Part shown: in pieces, positions 59,101 through 64,000 of the stretch
Numbering within the stretch: position 1 is the first letter of the stretch
How the letters are laid out: every line of letters begins with the position of its first letter
NCBI GenBank assembly: GCA_033182465.1
Contig: CP137322.1
Coordinates: 2,710,213-2,774,212, forward strand
Length of the DNA: 64,000 bases
Reading direction: 5' to 3'
Origin: Sanghuangporus weigelae
Taxonomy: Eukaryota > Basidiomycota > Agaricomycetes > Hymenochaetales > Hymenochaetaceae
Translations under genes and position numbers: made by a program
The notes under the pieces: generated by a model
The model's database searches: none
Seen by the model: only the letters and a program-made list of their open reading frames with translations
Told to the model about the DNA's origin: nothing

Positions 59101-59286
59101 GACAAAACGTTTTTGGGCTTCCTCTGTCTCAAATGTGGCAGGATCACTGTGTAGACCATGGTGATTGGCAGCATGTCCTGCAGCCAGGTTGAGTGCAATC
59201 CTATTGAACTGGCTCAAGTGCATGAACTCTACTGTCCCAAGTGGATCAGTGGTGAGGTGTTGGACTAGCTGGAGCGGTTCCTCCAT
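56094..59286 (-). CDS. Large protein of unknown function, one premature TGA
   Basis: Exons 59286-58855, 58429-57402 and 57345-56094 join in phase to about 903 codons. I recognise no domain. The N-terminal part reads MEEPLQLVQHLTTDPLG and, after a TGA at 59034-59032 (probably TGG originally), continues through LIIWPPKFMVDHSL. The middle is rich in His, Tyr and Arg (HVTFPTIQHLHSLGHDI, GVLMEFGLPGH-like text). The third exon has KKDMSLFYSGFDLKRRFRCV and NHYFPIAMQGYKQMTYFNQY. The C-terminus is acidic with a 5-aa repeat, MAEEG three times (56171-56216). Intron 1 (58854-58430) is 425 nt and holds six TCGGTG palindromes; intron 2 (57401-57346) is 56 nt. The setting and single stop suggest a repeated, transposon-associated family, perhaps recently inactivated. 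Confidence 0.55.
58467..58786. repeat. 15-bp palindrome family, cluster B inside intron 1
   Basis: Six copies of TCGGTGYNRCACCGA (starts 58467, 58537, 58593, 58672, 58724, 58772) at 48-79 bp spacing, all within the 425-nt intron of the unknown gene. The splice sites on both sides are intact. Confidence 0.85.
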
Positions 59287-59578
59287 GATGATAAGTTGGA
59301 ATGACTGTCTTGCTTGCTCACTTGGTCTTCTTTTTTTTTATCAATTTTTAACACAGATCAGATCTCTTAGAATGGACAGATGCCCGAAATCCGATGCCCC
59401 TGGATTGCATCATTACACACATTTGCGCAACAATCTTCATTCTTGAATCTTGAATGATAAGAAATCTTATCATTCTAACAAGATCAGTTCCTTATATATA
59501 CAACCAACCAACAAAAGGCACATGCCACAAATTCTGGGACATACGACGAACATGAAAAAATGGGTGCTGAGCAGAAGA

Positions 59579-61308
59579 CTACCTTGCCTGTTTGTCCCGG
59601 CCTCCGCCTCCGCCTCCGCCCCTACCTCTGCTGCCCTTACCTTTGCCCCGTCCTTTGAGTCCGCGATTGACCTGTGTTGTTGAAGCAAGGCTCTTTAACG
59701 CACGTACTTCATCGGGATCTAGACCTTTCGCTTTGGGCCGGTGCAGCATTGGTTTCTTGCTCGGACCGGGTTCTGCGTACATTTGTGCTATTCGACGTTT
59801 CTTGTTGCTCGATCGGATGTTCAGATACGGGTCATCGTCGTCTTCGTCGGGCTCTTCCTCTTCTTGCAGTCCTTCACCTTGGCTATCTCTGTTCGTGGCT
59901 TCCACTCCCTGTCCCTGTCCCTCGCCAGTTCCATTTGTGGCCTCGTACTCAAAACCATCATCAGGGCCGATTCCGAAATCCGCATCGATATTCGGAGCGG
60001 ACGGTGGGGGTGGGGACAGCGAGAGCTCTGAACTTGCTGGAGGCTCGCGACGTGAGACCCCGTCCCTAATCCCTTCGGATGCATCGTTCTCCGGTTCCTC
60101 TGATTCATCGTCATTGGACTGCACAGCCAGGTCCCGAACCATGCTATCCAGTCACCCTTGCTCAGCCGGCTTCTTTGTCTCGAGAATGCCGGTGCTCGAA
60201 TTCACATCAGGGGCCTCGTCATCTCTCGATCAATTGTCGGTCCGCTCCCTTGAGTCCACCTGAAAAGTGTCTACCTGAGTGCGAGCACGGTTCGTGCTGG
60301 GATCGATGCGCTTCGTTCCTGAGAGTTCATGAACGACCTCCATGCTTTGAGATGTCCTCCGAGGTCCTGGTCTGCCGACAGGAGCAACGCCAGTGTCGAT
60401 TTCTGAAGGCGGAACGACCGGTGGTTGCGGGCAGTCGTCGACTTCCATCTGCGGCTGGTTTGGTGCCGCAGAACGAATGACTTTGGCATGAGAAATCGTC
60501 TCAAGGGTCTGAGGTCTTTTCGGCTCGGTCAACGATGTGGTCGTGTTAGACGAAACGACCGGGGCGGGTATCACACTCCGCTGTCCTGTATTACCCGCGA
60601 GGGTTTCGGCCGGTGTTTGCAGGGCGCCGACTCCGGGACCGCTGGGGGTATCGGTCGTTTTGGTCCCTGCCTTCGTCGCTGTTATCTCGCTGGTAGTCGA
60701 TGGGTTTTTGTCTGTCGCAGGCAAAACTCCCTGCTTGACCGCTGCCCTTGCACGAGGCTTTGGTTTTGCCTTTCCCTTCATTGCCGTTGCGTTGCTGGAA
60801 GTCGATGGGACCTCGTCCGTCACCGTCGAAGCTCCCTCCTTCACCCCCTCAGGTTTCGACGTTCCCCGTTTCTTCGCCTGTTCGACGGGCTGCAATGCGG
60901 CTTCTGTATCCGAGTTTATCTCCTTGGGCGACTTCGCTTTCGACGCGGAGGATTTCGCGGCAGCCTTCCGAGTCCTTTTGGGCTTCTCCTTTCCATCATT
61001 CTCCCTTTTGGCATCCTCGTGGCCTGGAGCTTTTCGCATCCCACCACGTTTACGGTCCACTTTCTTAGGTACCTCATCGTCATCAGAGTCGTCCTGGCTT
61101 TCGATGGTTGCTCTATCCGTATCACGTTCCTCTGCAGTCAAGTTTCAGTCTATCATAGCACCCCAATACATGAATGATAGTCCTCACTATAGAAAACGTC
61201 CAAAAGGTAGATTTTACTCTTTCCCGTTCTAGTAAGGAATTCGTCGGTCGTTTCCTGTACGATCGGGAAATATACCCGGCAGAGTTGTTCGTTCGGTTGA
61301 CGATACAT
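59579..61308 (-). pseudogene. Gene of unknown function with two in-frame TGA codons and an RGG-type tail
   Basis: Exon A 61308-61188 (MYRQPNEQLCRVYFPIVQE, TGKSKIYLLDVFYK) and exon B 61131-59579 are linked by a 56-nt GT-AG intron in phase. Exon B is highly charged (RDTDRATIESQDDSDDDEVP, KKPKRTRKAAAK-like basic runs, then Ser/Thr/Pro-rich text) and ends in GRGKGKGSRGRGGGGGGG, an RGG-like RNA-binding tail. A nuclear, nucleic-acid-binding role is a guess. Two TGA codons at 60232-60230 and 60154-60152 interrupt an otherwise open frame; no intron removes them in phase, and both fit CGA to TGA changes. An LTR-like element starts 9 bp upstream of the ATG, so the original 5' part or promoter may be lost. 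Two separate genes sharing a frame is less likely. Confidence 0.5.
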
Positions 61309-61316
61309 GCGACTGA

Positions 61317-62740
61317 TGTAGTGCGCCGCACTTGCCTGTACCGGTACGTCGGTACAGGCCCCTCAGTACTCTGTACAGTATACCATCGTGCGGCGACCGC
61401 TACACCTCTGCCGCTCCTTAAGACCTTCCAAACCGCCGCTCCTTGATTCGCGGCTCAACCAATACGTCCGCCGCCTCCCGTCCTTCGAAGACTTCCCAAA
61501 CCGAGTATGCTTGGCCAGCCGCACTTTCTGATACGTGGGCGCCTGGAACGTTGCAGCGGATGTATCGGCTACGGCGGCGGAAGGATATCGAACCGTATAG
61601 CCGATGGAATATTCGTCGGCTCCTGTTGATTGGCTTATCCGACGTCGGGTAGTGGTTTTACAAGGTCCCAGGTACCACGTTTCATGTTCATACCATGCTG
61701 CTTCGTGCGCCGAGTCCGATTGTCGGACGCGGCGGCCACTCGCGTATTCCCCTTTTAGTATTATTGCCTCCCCTGACGTTTCATATTCGTGTGGTGCGAC
61801 CACTTAGCGATCCGAGCGCGCCCGATGATGATGCGCCGCGCCAATCACCGCCAGCCCGATCAGCGCGCGCTCGTGTCTTGGCAGCTTCGCGGCGCGCCCC
61901 GATCTTCGGGTCCGCACCGATTGCGCGCCTGTGACGCGCCGTCACTGTCGCCGTCTCTGTGACGCTCTTCCCCAGCATTCCCCAGTATATATAGACCTCA
62001 TGTATGTAGTGTTCAGAAGCAGTAGTTCAGAATAGATCTCAGTGCACTCCTCTCGTCTCTGTTAGCCCCTTTTGCTCTCCATCGCCTTCGCCGAAGACCG
62101 TGTGCCGACACAAGACGCCGCCCCCGTTTAAGGGAATAACAGGGGCACGTGCTCACTCGCCACTGCGCAAGTGATCGGCAGAGCTATCCCCCGTCCTGGG
62201 AATAGGCAGCGCCATCGCCCTCTTGACAATCGGGGACACCATCGCTCTCCTGGTAATCGGCGACACCGTCGTTCTCCTGGTAATCGGCGGCACCGTCGCT
62301 CTACTAGTAATCGCCGCCGCTCGCAGGACTCGACAGCGCCGTCGCTCTACTACTTATTCGCGACGCCGACATCTTGACTCGTCGGCGGCTCTGTCCCGTA
62401 CATTATCGGCGGCGCCCCCTCTATACGCGGATCATACCATAGCCCTTACGATTGAGCTCTCCCCACGACTGAGCGCGCATCCCGATCGGCAGCAGTGCTT
62501 CCGGGTCAAATTGTCCGCCACGGCACCGAGCTGTCCAGGAGGTTTAGCCACGAGTTGGATCCCTTCTTACCTCTCCGATCTTTGACACCGCCGACGCCTC
62601 TCTGTGGTCGAACACCGTCGCCTTCGCCGCTGCTTAAGAGGGTCTGATAGTCTACAGCGGTCGCCGCACGATGGTATACTGTACAGAGTACTGAGGGGCC
62701 TGTACCGACGTACCGGTACAGGCAAGTGCGGCGCACTACA
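61317..62740. mobile_element. LTR-like element of 1424 bp with perfect 85-bp terminal inverted repeats
   Basis: 61317-61401 and 62656-62740 are exact reverse complements over 85 bp. The element starts TGTAGTG and ends CACTACA, the TG...CA form of retroviral LTRs. Inside are a TATA-like GTATATATAGACC (about 61984) and a tandem 30-bp repeat (62221-62340). No matching target-site duplication was found (ACTGA left, ACGAG right) and no primer-binding site follows. LTRs normally have inverted ends of only a few bp, so a foldback or TIR element is the alternative. Confidence 0.6.
62221..62340. repeat. 30-bp tandem repeat, about four units
   Basis: Units of the type TCCTGGTAATCGGCGACACC plus 10 bp, period exactly 30, so any frame would encode a 10-residue repeat. 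It lies inside the LTR-like element. Confidence 0.8.
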
Positions 62741-64000
62741 ACGAGAATGAAATCGAAAAATGCAGACGCGATATAAAAGAATACGCGAAGGACCTGTTTA
62801 AAGACGCTTCTCAGACATCATTACCACCTTTCAGAGCAATTAATCATACCATACCGTTGATAGACGAAACCAAGCAATATAAATTTCGTCGTTCGACCTG
62901 TCCTGACCCATTAAGAGAACAATGGAGAAAGAAACGAAAAGATTACATACAAAGTGGGAGATGGAAGGTAATAACAGGATCGAACACGATGCCTATGTTA
63001 TTACTTCAGAAACCTAGAAAGAATAAAGATGAGCCTATACGTCTAAGAACAGTAGTTGACTTACGAGAACGAAACGCGAACACTCGTAAATTATCATCAC
63101 CATTACCAGATATTGAATCTGTGTTGCGAAGAGTCGCATCTAAGAAGTACAAATTGTTAATAGATGGTAAAGATGCTTATGAACAAATAAGAATAATACC
63201 AGAACACGTACTGAGAACAATATTCAATACACCTGACGGAACAATGGTTAGTGAAGTTATGCAGTTAGGTGATTGTAATAGCGGCGCTACGTACCAAGCG
63301 TTAATGAATCATATCTTCCAACCCTATCTAGGGGATTGGATGAATATCTATCTGGATGACTTAGTGATTTATTCTGATACGATCGAAGAACACTTACGAC
63401 ATTTGAAGACAGTTATTGACATCTTGCGTCGTGAGCAATTCTACTTGAGCGAACACAAAATGCAACTGTTTCAAAGCGAACTAAAGATATTAGGACATAT
63501 AATCGATGACAATGGAATAAGAATGGACCCACATAAGGTTGATTCGATTAGAAATTGGAAGGTACCTACTAATAAAGACTCATTAAAACGATTCTTAGGA
63601 GCTGTGGGATACTTAGCACCGAACGTACCTCAACTAAGAATACCAATGTCAGTATTATCGAACGTTTCAGGCAAAACGGCTCAATTTCGATGGACTTTTA
63701 CTGAACACCGAGCGTTTAACCAAATAATAAAGTTAGTTTACGACTTTCGAAACCACCATCGTGTAGTTTTACAATATGGAAATGACGCACCTCCCATAAA
63801 CATTATTACCGATGCTTCACATACTGGAATAGGAGGAATAGTTAGTCAAGGTGAAGATTGGCGAAACGCCAAAATAGCAGCATTCTATTCTGCTAAAATG
63901 AATTCTGCACAACAGAATTACCCTGTACATGATAAGGAATTATTAGCAGGCGTCGAAACAATGTTACGACATAGAAATTTATTACAAGGAACTCACTTTA
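62740..64000 (+). mobile_element. Ty3/Gypsy pol: reverse transcriptase and RNase H, continues past the right edge
   Basis: One uninterrupted frame of 420 codons from 62740 to the window end. It opens with the region before RT (PPFRAINHTIPLID), then RTVVDLRERNANT, LLIDGKDAYEQIRI (first RT Asp), MQLGDCNSGATYQ and YLDDLVIYSD (the DD pair). The thumb follows (KILGHIIDDNGI, LKRFLGAVGYLAP), then RNase H with IITDASHTGIGG and HDKELLAGVE. The gag and protease parts are missing on the left, where the LTR-like element abuts directly. Integrase would lie beyond 64000. The frame is AT-rich in codon choice (ATA, TTA, AGA), unlike the neighbouring genes, and lacks stops, so it is a young or still functional copy at least in this part. 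Confidence 0.9.

Noticed and set aside
60425-61232. Two overlapping plus-strand frames of 231-250 aa
   Set aside because: Antisense of the charged exon B on the minus strand; Cys/Arg/Leu-rich shadow composition.
61317-64000. Treating 61317-62740 as the 5' LTR of the Gypsy frame
   Set aside because: No primer-binding site, gag or protease lies between the element and RT, so a direct LTR-internal relation is not supported in this window.

Overview
The window looks like nuclear DNA of a basidiomycete, most likely an agaricomycete (mushroom or polypore lineage). The genes are split by many short GT-AG introns of about 45-70 nt. The gene types are fungal (Zn2Cys6 regulator, FLC/Pkd2-type TRP-like protein, GH5 exo-beta-1,3-glucanase, fungal HMG-box relic). 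The mobile DNA (hAT, Tc1/mariner, Ty3/Gypsy) is of kinds common in such genomes. No rRNA, tRNA or CRISPR array was seen.

Layout. 1-13.4 kb is a dense block: a pyroglutamyl-peptidase I cut by the window edge (-), a CANIN/SLF2-like SMC5/6-associated protein (+), a membrane-anchored amidohydrolase with 12 exons (+) and an FLC/TRP-like protein (-). 13.4-29.7 kb is gene-poor. It holds one Zn2Cys6 regulator (18.3-21.2 kb, -), the decayed reading frames of an unknown gene (14.9-16.1 kb, -), and a tandem duplication of about 2.4 kb carrying two diverged, frameshifted copies of an unknown coiled-coil-like gene (24.0-29.0 kb). 30.4-44.8 kb is mixed: a membrane-anchored exo-beta-1,3-glucanase (-), a truncated Argonaute relic (+), an aldo/keto reductase relic (-), an OM14-like protein (+), the ribosome-biogenesis GTPase NOG1 (-), a hAT deletion derivative with target-site duplication, a UIM-bearing acidic protein (+) and a small HABP4/Stm1-like protein (-). 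45.6-46.9 kb holds a broken HMG-box gene. 48.2-51.3 kb is a complete aminopeptidase P with a long N-terminal extension.

From 51.8 kb rightward the window is repeat-rich: minisatellites, a truncated Tc1/mariner transposase, about 21 copies of a 15-bp palindrome (TCGGTGYNRCACCGA), a local 378-bp tandem duplication, a large unknown gene whose 425-nt intron carries six of the palindromes, a gene interrupted by two TGA codons, a 1.4-kb LTR-like element with perfect 85-bp terminal inverted repeats, and an AT-rich Ty3/Gypsy pol frame that runs off the right edge.

The genes are independent units, not an operon. Intact housekeeping genes alternate with relics of silencing, metabolic and developmental genes, so the window reads as a core-gene backbone eroded by duplication and transposition. 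The least explained items are the palindrome family with its host gene, the tandem unknown gene pair and the Argonaute relic. Exon coordinates below were worked out by hand from splice consensus, reading phase and family similarity; no alignment or search was run.
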